From positions 1-43,579 of the forward strand of contig JAIUPT010000043.1 of NCBI GenBank assembly GCA_022315425.1: DNA of 43,579 bases, written 5' to 3'. Positions 1 through 12,425 of the stretch are shown in pieces. A program made the position numbers and the translations under genes. This stretch comes from Pseudevernia furfuracea. Lineage: Eukaryota; Ascomycota; Lecanoromycetes; Lecanorales; Parmeliaceae. The notes beneath the pieces were generated by a model that ran no database searches, was not told the DNA's origin, and was given only the letters and a program-made list of their open reading frames with translations. The first letter of the stretch is position 1. The number at the start of each line of letters is the position of its first letter.

Positions 1-3000
1 ATTCTGCTGATCACAGGACGACAGTGTCCACCTTGCAGCTGCACAGCCTACTACTCAAGTTCCGAACTCATGCATCGCTGCTGGCTCAATTGTGCTGATG
101 ACTGCGTTCTGTCTGCAGGTTGATCATCGTCTAGTTTCAACAACAACACATAGCGACATGAGGACTGCGTGCTCGTTGCCTTGATTGGGCTTGAGTCTGC
201 GTTGTCTCAGCTGCCCGTATGGGCCCTGCACCTGCTCCAGCTCACGGTAAGTGCGCAATACTGGGCAATCAATCGCCAGACCATGTCATTCCGGCCTAGA
301 CTCAGCTGTAGCTGACCTAAACCGCGTGCAGGCCGTCGGAGTGCTAGCACCTACAGTCGCACCCGCCGCAGCGGCTGCACCCGTGTTTGCGCCTGCACCC
401 GCTCCTGCAGCAGCAGCGTGCTGCGTGCCCTTGTGCTCTGGAGACGGGAACGTACGATGTTTAAGACAGCAGCAACCTTGCGAGACAGCGTGATAGAGCC
501 GGGCACTTGCCTCTGACACGACTGCTGTGCAGCTGCCCTTCAGGAGAACTACGGGTGAGTTGTAAAGCTGCAACTGTTGTCACTTGGCTGCGCTGGGTTA
601 TGAGTGCATAGGCCTCATTGCCTGCTGACAAGTATAGCACCCTTGTAGCCACTTATGACAAAGGCCTTCTCGCTTTAATTTTGCATTGCAGTGTGAAATT
701 GCAAGCTTATGTCACACTGATGTTGTCATGCTTCAGTACAACAGCACTGGCTGGATGTGGAACAGTTGATGCACACAATGTTGGACCAGCAATGTTGGCA
801 GCGACAACAATGGCAGCACACAAGGAGACGACAACGATGTGCAGCACCAATGTTGGGTACTGTTTTGAACGGATCCAACATGTCTGGGGACGACTGCTAG
901 GACCGTATTGTGTGTCCATATTTGTCAGCCCCTTTCCAAATATATGAAGATGCATAAGTCCTCTTTCGGGAGTGAACCTCATGATGGAGTGCAGCGCCGG
1001 CCATGGTGTAAGGACAATATTAGCAGCATAAGTTATGAGCTTAGTGATTCTTCCTTAGGCTGGGGCTGTTGTGTGTATGTCTGAGAAGTACATCGTGACC
1101 AGCTGCTGCCACACACAGCTGTTGTTGTAGATACCCGTGAGTGCATGGATTGTGTCCTTACCACCTGCTGATCTATACCGTCATATTTGACAGGTAGTGT
1201 GACTTAGTGCCAGATTTGCGAAGGCCAAACCAGGCTGATGCTGTGTTTTGCTGTGGATCTCGGTCTGCAAGACTGTACATTTGATTTAGGCTGTTTTGAC
1301 TATTGTGTGAGCTATGATGTAATGACTGTATGGGAACCCTATTCCGCCTCCGAACCAACAGGCTCTGCAACAGTATGATCCTGAACAGTATTACGATGCA
1401 TGTAGATACATAGGCCACGCATTTCCATGTAATTTAGCGCTGAACAACGCTCAGTGTGAACGTCACAACCAGCTTCGCTATTTCTACCATATATTCCTAG
1501 CAGGTGGAAGTAATTCTTATGAGTGTACAACTCTGAACAGCAGTCAACACTGTTACACGAGCAGCCAAGTAGAATGTGCGTCAAATCAGTGTTACTAACT
1601 GAACTACAAATTTTGCTGCAGGTTTGCGTGTGATTTCACGTGAAGCTTTGAGCAACCATGCTGTCAAAGCAGCTGTCACCACAACAGATATCGCCACACT
1701 TGTCGATGACCAGTACTGTGATGCTTGCTGCTGATTAAGTGTCCAACCTCTTTGGCCTGCATGACATGCACATCACAGTCCCATGCCTTTTTCTGTGTTG
1801 GTTTCATATAAACAACATGCCTGCACCAGCATGGATACTTTCCCCACGGCATCTAGTTTCACATCATTACATGCTAGATCATGTTTTGCACAGCCTTGTG
1901 CAATCAGAGCCATTTATCTTCATAATGACAAGCAAGCCATGACGACCATTGCATTGATTCATCCGCCTGTATCAGAGGCCTCGATATATTGTCTTTGTTT
2001 ATGCAGCAGATGTATAGGTCTTGCGGGAGCAATCACAAAAAAATAGCGCTTTAGACAGCTGGGCCGATTCTTCACAGCTTCACGAGCTGCACATCAGGGT
2101 CAGAAACATCGGTGCAACCTGGAAAGCAATTTGCTGCAGGTGCTGCCTAAAGACCTGCAGAACGCTGTAATGAACACTCTCACATGCCTTGCACAACACA
2201 ACAGCATCATACCTTTCCACTCACACTTGCAGTGCAGTACTGCCCCAGTTGTCAAGTCAGGCACACTGTTTGGGACATCGTCAGGCGACTCAGCGTGGGG
2301 CACAGAGGGGGTTCGAGGGGACTGCTGATGGCTGATCACTTGTATATCTCCTCTCATTGGGGACAGTGTTCTAACTCACTGTAATCTGGCACTCAGCATC
2401 ATTGGCGAACATCATCACGTAGCACCACCTGAGAGCAACACAAGCACATCACGCCTCGAGTCTGCTACTCTCACTAGCACATCACCTTGTGGCAGTTGCA
2501 TGCCAACTTCACAAGCAATTGTGCAGATTGCGCCCTGAGTCTGGCAATGCCAAGTAAATATGGCTGAGTTATTCTCTGTATGCATCAGCATGCGTACTCT
2601 GCAAACTCAAAGGTGACCTGTTTCAGATGTTACTCTCATAGCAGCATGGCAAGCTTCACATCATCACCAGATGTCCCATGTTCACGCCATTTCTGCTGTA
2701 GTAGAATAAGACAGGAAATGCGAGCATCAACGATTTCCAGTCTCAAAATCATGCATATCAACAGGCAAGCTTGAGACGCGCTGCTTGACAGGTTCTGCAT
2801 GAACGCAATACATGTGGACAGACACAGGATGCCTCGATGAGAAAAGAGGCAGGGGTCCAATGAGGAGGGCAAGGGTCACCCACCCGGTCCATTGGGGGCG
2901 GGCCAGAAGCTCACGTACCCCTGGCCTTGAAGAGAAACCATTTGGCGGCAGGCCGGGGGCGATGCGGCCGTGGTGGGGCAGGTGCATGGCATCTGCTGGT

Positions 3001-3083
3001 ACACTGCCTACAGTGGTGGCCCAGTCCTGGTAGGGCCTGTCCAAATGAGCCATTCTGCGCCCTGTATGCACACCCAAATGCTG

Positions 3084-3325
3084 TGATCTGGCAGTGCCGT
3101 GGCTGAACAAAAGCATGTGTTCTGGCAGCCCTGTATGTGCAACCTACGCTGTGGTTCTGGCAGTGCTGTGGCTGAACAAAGCATGTGTTCTGGCAGTGCT
3201 GTGGCTGAACGACAGCATGTTGTTCTGGCAGTGCTGTGCCTGAACGAAAGCATGTGTTCTGGCAGTGCTGTGGCTGAACAAAAGCATGTGTTCTGGCAGT
3301 GCCTGTGGCTGAACAAAAGCCTGAG
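3084..3325. repeat. 34-bp minisatellite
   Basis: Tandem copies begin with TTCTGGCAGTGCTGTGGCTG at 3155, 3188, 3223, 3257 and 3291, with a degenerate copy near 3084-3118 and an unrelated insert at about 3125-3153. The period is 33-36 bp; copies differ by a few substitutions and 1-2 bp length changes. Both strands give open frames through the array, a by-product of the repeat rather than evidence of a gene. Confidence 0.9.
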
Positions 3326-3976
3326 CTGTGCAACCTATAAGTTACTGAATGTGCTGACACTCCGTCTACAGCTGCAGAGCCCAGACCTGCCTACAGCAGT
3401 TTCTGTCTTTCTGCACTGCTTCTGCCTGAAAAGCAGCATGTAGCCTATGCACTGTTTTGTGCCAAGCTCAGTTTTGCTGCCACGCACCCTGATGGCCGTG
3501 CTAGTGTGCAGCCTAGTACCCCTCAGAAAGCACCCCTGCCTCTCAGGAATGCAGCAGTAAGTGCTAGAGCATCAACAGCAGATCCTAGAGTAGCTGGCGT
3601 GCTGTTTGCAAAGTTGGCTCAACACCATTGTTGAGCTGGGGTTACAAACATGAGCATCAGCTGCTTGCTGGTGCGTCCAGTCAGGATCTGCTGTAGCTGC
3701 CCTACCAGCTTCTGTGAGCCAGACATCACATGCAAAACCACCATGTGATTCCCTGCTTTGATGACGCATGTGCAGCCCACCAGCTTGACCAGTTACTGTC
3801 CACTCAGTACCTGACTGGGTGAGACTTCAAGTCTACAGCTATACCGGTGATGTCGCGTTCAATACCTGGTGAAGACTTCAAGCATGTCCACAGTCACCAT
3901 AGGCAAAGACTGAGTCCCGAGGTTTCACTAGCCATATGCCACTGGGATGCCTTGCCACGCAGCTCATGACAGCAGG

Positions 3977-4000
3977 GTCACCCCCCGCCATCGGGGGGTA
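3977..4000. repeat. GC-rich hairpin
   Basis: A run of six C and one G (CCCCCCG) is followed by CCAT and then CGGGGGG, giving a 7-bp perfect GC stem with a 4-base loop. It stands out from the roughly 50% GC surroundings. Function unknown; it resembles the hairpins in the dispersed repeat at 20.8 and 25.9 kb only in being C-run/G-run paired. Confidence 0.5.
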
Positions 4001-4254
4001 CGCCGCCCCTGCTGATCCCGATCGGCATGTTCAATCAACAACGAACCGGTGCCATAGTGTCAACAGTCTGCACACGCTGCGTGTGTCTGATTAGACCACA
4101 TCAGGCAGGCCTCTCCCATACGACAGGCTTATTGCTTTGACCCGTACACATGTGGTGAGGCCTGAAGTGTCTTCAGCGCTCAAGACAACCCACATGAGAA
4201 CTGTTTGTGCTATGCTGCAGGGGCTGCTGAATTCCATCTCAATGCTCATGAGCC

Positions 4255-6942
4255 TTGATGATAATGCAGTTAGCTTTGAGCATGCAGCATGTCATGCAAC
4301 TGATGACTGGGCCACAAAAGGTTGTCATCATCTTGCAAACCAGTAAAGGTTCCCTGGGCGTTCTTAGTAAAATCTCATTACCAGACCAACGTGTTTGTAA
4401 AAAGTCAGTGACTGTCCTGTGTACAGACGTGGAGATGTGTCCACCTGTGTCCATGGTTGAAACTAGCGGTAAGAGGACCAGCAGTGACTCCAGCATCTTT
4501 GTCAGCCTCAGGTGATCTCCAGATCCTCCGGTCGCTCCTGGTAGCATAACGAGCTTGCAGCATATCTTTCAGGTAGTCAGTCAGGAGCCAACACTGCCTC
4601 TCTGCAGCAGAGTTGTCGGTGTCCATGTGATCATAGTCTTTCAGCTTAATATGGGGTATGAGTATGCGTTTGGTCAGGTTGTTTGGATGTCGATTGAGCT
4701 TCTGCTGTACTGTCCCTCGATGGGTAAGCACACAAGAGCTGCAAGCATGTCAATGTAAGTGTCAGTTGAGCTGGCATTGCTGCTGTTTGAGAAGTGACCC
4801 TGTAGCAAGGCAGCACTTCTGATGGCATTGCCTGTGATGAGTCACACACAGCAGCTGTAGACGCTTGAGAATCAGGCAGAGCAGCACCATGTCAGGCAGC
4901 AGTACATGTCTGGTTCATCTGAACAACTGCCAATTGCAATGTGTCATCTACCAAGCATGTCCACAGACAAACACTCGCCCTGGATAGCCGGGTGCTGATG
5001 TCTTGCGAGCAATGATACAGCAGGCCCTTGGCCCTTTCATTGCCCATTCTCATCTGTACATGGAAGTCTAATCCAAGTCCCGTTCCTTGGCTATGTGAAG
5101 TACCCGTGCAACAGCACACATGCCTGACCCATTGCTTGACAGAGAGTTCCCTTTGATGCGGTTGCTAACAAGCAGGATTGGACTGGCAGGTCATGATCAT
5201 GTGCAGATACGTCGATGGGAATGGTGGTGTTTTACGCTCACAAATGGGGTGCTACTGCCTGCATGTACAGTTTTGATGTTAACCCCAAGAATGCAGGGCA
5301 TCCTAGCAAGGAGGCCTCAGACCTGATGCCAGCCAGACTCTGCCTATATCAACACCTCAACAACATGCAATCTTGTGAGGGTCCATGCAGCTGGCTGTGA
5401 GTGCCAGCAGATGAGGGCAGTGCATGCTGATGCTCAGAAGGGCTCTGAACTCCAGCATATGCCGCTAGGCCCACAAATAAAACAGGCTTCTGTCAAATAT
5501 GCAACACTGTGTGCTAAGGGTATAATATAAGACAAGAAAGTTTTTGTAGGAGGTTGTGTGTGTTATGCAGATCAGGGCAAGATCAGCAGCTGACGTTGGT
5601 GAGCACACCTCTTCAAGCAGCACGTCCCTGTCCCTGTCCAAAAAAAAAAAAAAAACATGTAGTCCAATCATCATTCGGTCTTCCGCCTTTCTGCACAGCA
5701 TACAGCCGCACCAGCATGCCGCCTGCTGACTTCACCAGGTTTGCCAATTGACTGCTTTCTGTTCATCTCTGAAGAAGCTGAGCACAACCAGTGACACACC
5801 TGGAGCCGACCTGGGGCAGCAAATAGCAATTCTTGCGCCTTGGCCCTTGCATGACAGGGCTGTTGTTGCTTGTCACTGCAGCGGGGAGGGCTGCAGCAGG
5901 TGCCCTTTCTAGCCAAGGGTGCCCTTTCAAGCCAAGGTCAGATACAAGCATGACATGAAGGCACATGCAAGGACTCGGATCAGCGTACACGAGTGCAAAA
6001 AGCTTGATAAATTTCACAAACAGGAACCATCTGACAGCTATACTTGACAGGCTGCATGGCTAATGCAGAGTTTTGGTGAGCACGTACCAGCAGCGACGTC
6101 AGTGACTCATATGCAAAAGCCATGCAGCAAACTTGCAACATCATGTTGTCGGAAACCTGATGCAGCAGTAGATTGCGTCGTGCCTAAAGCACTTATGGCA
6201 GGTTTTGATGTTGATGTCACCTGCCTTTCCATTTCCTCAGAATCTTAAAGCAAGGCCATGTCAGCTGTATTTGCTGTCTGACATGTTGATGAGATGTGTG
6301 CGCAGGCTGAGGTGCCATGTGCATAGGCGCATTTCAAGCTGAAATCCATGCGCTGCAGAACAAAGGCAGCCTTGCTGGCAGATGCAATAAGCGACTGCGG
6401 TAAGCCTACTGCTTGCGATGAGTTTCAATCTCATGCAGATTATCACCTGTACACATCATCTGATTCCGAACTCAGCATCACTGGCTGTGCTGCGGTCAGC
6501 CCCAGAAAGGGTACCATCAACATTACGACTGCGCTCTCCTGTCTGAGCTTTGTCTGCAACACAGCTTGATGTTGAGAGATGAAGCTGTAGCTGTTGCTGA
6601 ACAGTGCTACGCGGTCTAAGACTGTTGCGGCTTTAGCCAATGGATTTGGCTGCAAAAGGGTTCTTTTAAGGTAGTCACCTATGTGAGTGTGTAGGTCAAC
6701 GAAAGTTGGCAGGACCATGCCGTGCCGCAGGTCGACGATGCCCACATCGTAGTTGGCGTAAGCAACAGAACGCGAGCTGCATGGATGCCGACCACTTTGC
6801 CCTCTACGATGTTGATGTCTACAAGGGCTAACGAGTCTATAGTCGCTGGGAAGCGAAGAGTCGTTGGAATGCAGCAGAGAGGGACCGATGCGTTCAGTAT
6901 ACTGAGGTGCGTTTGAGCCTTGATATCGACAAATTGCCGCAT
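4255..6942 (-). CDS. Amidohydrolase, cytosine-deaminase type (split by indels)
   Basis: Predicted metal-dependent hydrolase of the amidohydrolase superfamily, closest by eye to cytosine deaminase-like proteins; the substrate cannot be told. The ATG at 6942 opens a frame with ILNASVPLCC and then SLALVDINIVEGKVVGI, the usual N-terminal beta segment. After a frame change come VDLRHGMVLPTFVDLHTHI with the HxH metal motif (exon to 6679). Exon 6447-6553 adds DKAQTGERSRNVDGTLSGA, joining in phase to give HTHIDK. Exon 6283-6352 gives RMDFSLKCAYAHGTS and then LRTHLIN after a lost C near 6304. Further pieces are LDFHV..ENGNERAKGLLY (about 4985-5100), LTKMLEAGVTAG-like (about 4465-4545) and a possible DDN..W..HDML segment (about 4255-4345). 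The 3' end is not fixed. The order of pieces matches the family, so I trust the call but not the exact exon ends. Confidence 0.72.
5641..5656. repeat. 16-base poly-A tract
   Basis: An uninterrupted A run follows two copies of GTCCCT, inside what is probably an intron of the minus-strand amidohydrolase gene. It could be a slippage-prone homopolymer or the tail of an old retroposed sequence; no clear retroelement body or target duplication is visible. Confidence 0.7.
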
Positions 6943-8530
6943 GTTCGGCTGATGCGCCCGTGGTGTTAGACGAGACGTTAGTCACACGGGTCACGAGCAT
7001 CTAGTTTCGTTGCTGTACCGGCAGACGATGGCCGCAAATGGTCTCACTTGCGTCCAGACAAGCAATTTCAGCAGCTCCACATATTCCAAAACACAAGATC
7101 ATCAACGCGACGTGCGCTTGCTGGATTTCTGCAAGCTGTGCTTAAGCTGATTCAAGAACAGGTTGTTTCGTCTTGCTGGCGATGTACGGTACAGTACGGC
7201 GTAGACTGGCTTGAATATCACGCAACAGAGTTCACCAGACTTACCTGTCCATCAAATTCAAAACGAGACAAGCGATTAACTCAAGTCATCCTAACAGTTA
7301 CACAAAAATGCTAAGGCTGGTACATATGCTCTTTGTTGATACAAAGCAATTGGAAGCATAAGTTTGTGCCTAACATCACCGGAAGGTTGGATCTCAGATA
7401 CACCAAGCAAGGGTATGTCTGAGCATAACAAATACCTCCAGACCAGCATACGTGTCCCATGCTGCCAGCAGTCGCTACAATAGTATACAAAATACAATAC
7501 AACAGATCATCTGCAGTTCATCATGCCCTGGACGAGATTAGCAGTGTTGTGGCAAAGTCAGCCAGCTGTTAGGCCTGGAGTCTCCGCTGTCACCAGCCTG
7601 ACTTCAGCCAAATAGGCCACTGAAATACACCCGCAGCACATCCTCCCCTGCAGACATGCAGCAGCATTCAATCAGCTTGCAGCAAATGACGAGGATAGTC
7701 GCATGCATTCTCGAAGCCATGCTGATGCGCAGCTCCCTGAAGACTTAGGCCTAAGCCAGCATGGCCACCCTAAGTAGGACTACCAGATGCACGCCCATGA
7801 CCGTAAATGGTGCAGACACTGCATATGCGGAGAACAATGCGCAGTCCCCACCATGGACTGGGGGACCCATAATCATGCAGAGCCACAGATGGTGACCCTC
7901 AGGGCACACACAGCTGTAGGGACAACACAAGAACGGTTTATGGCGTGGTTGAAGGCGAGTAACAGTACCTGCTGATCTGCAGGCTGCCTCTGCACCAGCT
8001 TGGATACACTTTGGTAATATCTACTGATGTTGCATGCAGCTTCAGCCTGGTTTCTGTCAATGCTGGCCAAGAAACCTGGCAGTGGTCCTGCAGAGATAAC
8101 ATCAAACTTTGCATTCTGGCACTACTCTTTGTGAGATCAAGATTCTACTTCTGGTGCCATGGGCTGAAGCACTGTATGAGCGGATGGGACAGTCTGCATT
8201 AGAGGGTGGTTCTGCTTGGCTTGAAACATTGCAGCATTCAGACATTTGCCACACCTGAAGCCGCTGTAACAACTCTTTGTTGAGCAGTTGACAACAGCAG
8301 ATGGCATTGCTGAGATATGGGCAGGTCTCAGGACCATACATGAAAAGCACACGAAAAGAGAATGAGGCATATGACCAAACAGAAATCATGAAGCTTACAT
8401 GCCATCAGCCACTGATGATATCAGTGCTTCCAGAGGCATCTTGCTTCTGCTGCAGATTCAAGCTGGCTCCAGCACCAGACAGGTCCAGAAGCTTTGTCTG
8501 CTGATGTTAGTCACTGCACTACCCTGCAGA
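6943..8530. other. Upstream region of the amidohydrolase gene, no gene seen
   Basis: This lies 5' of the amidohydrolase start (minus strand) and beyond the visible 3' part of the next minus-strand gene. A plus-strand frame at 7048-7314 (88 codons) is open but has no recognisable motif. The promoter of the amidohydrolase should lie just above 6942; I could not pick out a TATA box or other element with confidence. Confidence 0.35.
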
Positions 8531-10450
8531 GCTAGCTGAGCCTGAGAACAGGCAGCCCCTCCAAGGGTTGGTCTGGGGCAAGGGGGGTGTCTGGGATCGA
8601 GGGCGGGCCAGATGTAGTTTGGTCTGTGCTGGTACAAACGCCTGAAGAGGCTGCACCAGGAGCTGATTGTACAGCAAAGCATACAGGTGTCAACTGCTGT
8701 GACTGTGCGCCTTCCTGTGACTTAATCTTTTGCTGACGGTGGCTGAGGTATCGTGCTTCTGGGCCAGACGCTGCAGGGCAGCTTAGCTTGGTCTGCCGCA
8801 GGAGGCTGTGACCAAGCAGAAACATCTGCTCTTTCTGCTGGCTGTGTAGAGCGCAGTGTCGATGCCTTGAGGGACCGCTTGTGAGGGCGCGTTCTGTCTG
8901 GCAAGCGGGGTCCATATATGGGAAGCTTTTCTAGCCTTGGGGTGAGCTGAGCGCTAGGTTCAGCTGAACATGATGCGTGCATCTGTGCATGTGTGCTCGG
9001 TGGTAAGGCTGGGTAGCTTGTGGCTGGGCATCAAGTGCTTTGGATCTGCAAGATGCTGGCCTGCAGATAGACATGCATGACTTGCTGATCTGAGCATGGA
9101 GATGCTGTGCATGGCTTGCTGCATTTGATCAAAAGGCATGGCAAAAGCTGAAAATGACATGTGGCAGTGAGAAGTGCAGTGAGTGCAGTTGTCAGCAAAG
9201 CAGACTTGCGCCTCACGTCTATATCAAAATGCATGCGTCCCACATATCAGATCAAACTCTAACAGCATACAGTGTTCATTGCTCACAGCAGAGTGTACCA
9301 GCAATACCTTGATAATTGCTGCAGCTTGAGCAGCATCCTGCTAGAGGATCTTCTCTTGCCTTTGCTGGAATCAGTTCTTCCTGCTGCGCCGCCTCTGACT
9401 CTCATGCGGCCTTCTCCACAGTCCTACTCTTCCTGTGGCGCTTCTTTACAACTGGGGTGCTTCCAGCAGAAGGTGGGTGTCCTACCTTCTTTTTGCTGCT
9501 GATCTGAGCAGCAGTGCCTGGCTTCGCACCTCTGCTCTGTAAGGTATGCTGAGTCAGTGCGCCAGCTGTCAGCAGCAGCGGCTCTGGCGGGTCTCAAGAT
9601 CATCACTTGAGAGTAGAGATCAATGACGACAGGCAATGTAAGATGGCTTCCCGGCTGTCCTCATCAGCAATTTTATGCAAGAACACAAATCATACTTCAC
9701 CACAATAGCATTGCCTAGCAGCAGCACAGCAATACAGCAAGCAAACTGCATATGTGAAGCAAGGAAGAAGACTGAGAGCACTGTTGCGGTTTGGCTCAGC
9801 AAGCTTGTAGCGCTCCACTGCAAGTATAGTATCTCAACCTGACCATCATCATATTTCACATGGAGCGACCGCATCGTCCACATCTTTGACCTCCCATGAT
9901 ACCATTCATCATCAGCTGGCCCATATACACTTACTCTGGAGCTCTCCTCAGGCAGACCTGCAGGGCAAAGAGGCTCACAAGCCAGCAGGCTCACAAGCCA
10001 GGAATGTGAGAGCAGGATGTATACGGTATACAGTGTACTGCATCTGCTGCATTGCACCTGTCTTCGATCACTGACCAGTGACATGTTGCTGCCGTCAGCT
10101 ACTCGTATGCTTTCTCGCCTTCCTGCTTGCTTTTCGTCTGTAACAGTGTGGCTGCTCACAGTCAACCTGTTGAAGATGGCCAGCCTGTGCATTTTATTGA
10201 CAATTGGCCAAGCTGCATGGTAGAGGTGACACTCACCGCAGTGGTCCTCAAAATCGTACACTGTATACATGTTGTCCGTGCACCCGCAAGCACAACTGAC
10301 AAAGTAGTCAGCGCTGGACGTGGCCAAACGCAGTGTCCGCAAAAAAGGTACCGCAGGGAAGGAAGCAGTCTCGCATTGAACAGTCTGTATGCGAACTGGA
10401 AGGCCCCGATGGTCCGCTCGGTGTGGAAGTAAGGCACACCACCAGACTTG
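8530..10450 (-). CDS. Chromatin-reader-like protein with Tudor/Agenet-like segment
   Basis: An exon at about 10237-10446 encodes a Cys-rich segment (ADYFVSCACGCTDNMYTVYD, then FEDHCG) ending at a GTGAGT donor. It resembles the C..C...FE.H.G pattern of small plant domains found beside PHD fingers or in ULTRAPETALA-like proteins. An exon beginning at 9957 after CTGCAG encodes SSRVSVYGPADDEWYHG, then in another frame EVKDVDDAV, then KYDDGQVEILYLQ: the WxxGxV....YDDG..E pattern of Tudor/Agenet readers. Farther 3', 9409-9505 encodes a Lys/Arg-rich stretch (SSKKKVGHPP...VVKKRHRKSR), a likely nuclear signal, and 8530-8980 holds Gln/Ser/Pro-rich frames that may be its tail. Frame changes occur near 9892 (GGG where GGGG would restore frame) and 9819. 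A 314-codon open frame over 9620-10564 is only partly this protein, because it reads through an intron. Start codon and exact family unresolved. Confidence 0.55.
9972..10002. repeat. Short tandem duplication in an intron
   Basis: GGCTCACAAGCCAG occurs twice in a row in the intron upstream of the Tudor-like exon. No function suggested. Confidence 0.6.
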
Positions 10451-10759
10451 TTCCCGCAGCAGACAAGTGCAAAGCATCAGGATAGGCTTGGCGATGAGCT
10501 CAGTTGTCGAAAGACTCTGGAAGAGCATAGAAGAAACCTCGCTAAACCAAGAGCATCCCGTCATTGATAGACAGGCCTCTATACCTCAAGCGCAACGATG
10601 ACAAGCTGGTCAGCACTAATTTGTCGAAGGCCAGTTCAGGCGGTTCAGCGTGACATTCGTACCTACCTGGAGCAAGCGTCTGAGCAAGCGTGCTGTGCAC
10701 CAACATGCTGTGCTCCCAGCATGTAATTGCATTTATTATGTTTAATGTCCTGGGGACCA

Positions 10760-12425
10760 AACTGGGGACAGTTCTGTTCTTGTGAATTCAGTCAGACAAA
10801 AAACACACTACAGAAAAGCGTTTCCTCAATGAGCTCATCGCATGCATTGGCTCACACAAATGCATTACTCAGCTATGAAGCTTGTGTAATGTGCAAGCTT
10901 ACTTGTTCCTTGTCACTGTAAGCTGACAATCAAGATGAAGCATTATTCATTCACTAACCCTACAACGAATGACGCACCTGACACAGCCTATCCTTGTTCT
11001 CAGTGCCTACCCAACGCCCACATGTAAGTGTCAACATGCAAGCCAGACAGCCACATCTTAATCAACCTGCTCAAGTACTACTAGTAGGCTATGGTAGTGC
11101 TGAAGAGGTGAAGTCATATGATGACGCATATGCCTGACTGACACTATCAAGTCCTTTGGTGTTGTTGACAAGATACCAACAGTCTGAAGCGAGACGGGGC
11201 CACTAGTAAGGCAATCGCATGTGAGACTTTGACAGGCTGTGAAGACAGCAGCTGAGCATAGCTTGTTCCTGGAGTGTTGTGCAGTATTGACCAAAAAAGG
11301 ACAAAAGCTGATTAGCTCAAGGTTGCCTTCACCGGAGAGTTCAATGCCACAGTCTGTAGAATATGGGAGGCCAGAAAGCACTTTTCAGATGTGTACATCA
11401 CAGAGCATCAAATGGAGGAGGCTACCGTAGATCTAGACAAGCTGTGCACGCGCTCGGAAGGTCCCGGAACGGCCCGCGCTCCGTTGATTGACTCATGTGT
11501 TGGGTTTTTAACCCTTAAAAAACATTTGGGGTAGGTTATTAAGTTATTAAGGTTAGTCAAGGGTACCCTTAAAAAGCCTTAATAACTCTATTATAGTGCT
11601 AATCGACGTCTCTTGATGTCGTTGATCACAACGCAAGCCCTTAAAAACCTGTGAAACTGAGAACTTGACATGTTAACTAAGGCCTGAAATCACTGCATTT
11701 TACGTGCAAAAGACATGCACTATAACGTAATGTGTGCCGCAGTTGTGCCCAAAAAGTGAACAATGGCATTTTAAAACGTTGCAGATGGGCCGTATACTTA
11801 CAACCCACCAGAAAGCTATGAGTAGCCGGGCATGCACTGTTTTTTCAGATCTAACATGGGCATACTATTTATTCAAGCACATTATCTGTAAATTCTATTT
11901 ATATTGAATATAGTAGGGATTGGGTGTTTTCACAGCCGCCAAGGACCTAAACAGCATGGAAATGGCTTCAATGGGACACTCAGAGGTCGAGCAACACTGT
12001 CACAACCACAAAATGCATGATTTTGTAAGGTTTTGGAGGGATGTTGCGTGCTTAATGGTATTAAAGGGTGAAATCGGCTGACGAGTTATTAAGGTTAAGT
12101 TAAAAGTTAATTAACACTTAATTAACCCCCCTACTTTTTAACCGCGGCAACACTGAGCGCGGGTGATGCATCTGCGTGAGAAACTCAGCACAGCACGCAG
12201 CACAAGGGACATGGCTGATGCAAAAGGATGCAACTTTTTGCTCCACGCCAGGCAGCATATACATGTGCAAAAGTTACGCGAACTGCTGAGTTGGTCGAGA
12301 GGTCTGATCGCCGCAAGTGAGCTTCTGTCACTGTTACATATGCATGTTGTCACTGCCAGCTGCAGTCCGGCCTGAATTGTGAGTGTTCATTGCGGACGGC
12401 CGGAACCCATTTGATAACGCTAGTA
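10760..12425. promoter_or_regulatory. Divergent intergenic region between two chromatin-type genes
   Basis: The minus-strand Tudor-like gene and the plus-strand PHD gene are transcribed away from each other, so their promoters probably share this space. It includes an AT-rich island (separate entry) and short uninformative frames on either side (minus 11058-11381, plus 12163-12375). No specific promoter element could be assigned. Confidence 0.35.
11490..12145. repeat. AT-rich island with repeated GTTATTAAGG motifs
   Basis: Compared with its surroundings the sequence is sharply AT-rich and lacks long frames. GTTATTAAGGTTA-like words occur near 11543 and 12085, the inverse CCTTAATAACTC near 11578, and CCCTTAAAAA at about 11512, 11569 and 11639. 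The right end has TTAATTAACACTTAATTAAC. The motifs near both edges suggest a small non-autonomous element, but I cannot define clean terminal repeats or a target duplication. It could equally be an AT-rich promoter or nucleosome-free region. Confidence 0.45.

Larger units (their letters stand above)
1..4250. other. Left flank with no supported gene
   Basis: I find no conserved protein segment on either strand here. At 222-245 there is a short Pro/Ala/His stretch ending in a good donor (CACG then GTAAGT), and after an acceptor-like GTGCAG near 330 an Ala/Pro-rich reading frame runs to about 470. Together these could be two exons of a low-complexity protein entering from the left, but composition alone cannot establish it. 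The rest holds only short overlapping frames, a 34-bp minisatellite (3084-3325) and a GC-rich hairpin near 3980. If there are genes here, they are small or fast-evolving. Confidence 0.4.

Noticed and set aside
3008..3360. Repetitive Cys/Gln/His peptides on both strands
   Set aside because: They are translations of the 34-bp minisatellite; several frames are equally open.
9620..10564. 314-codon minus-strand open frame as a single protein
   Set aside because: It runs through a clear GTGAGT donor at 10236 and a CTGCAG acceptor before 9957, and recognised segments change frame inside it. Only parts are exonic.
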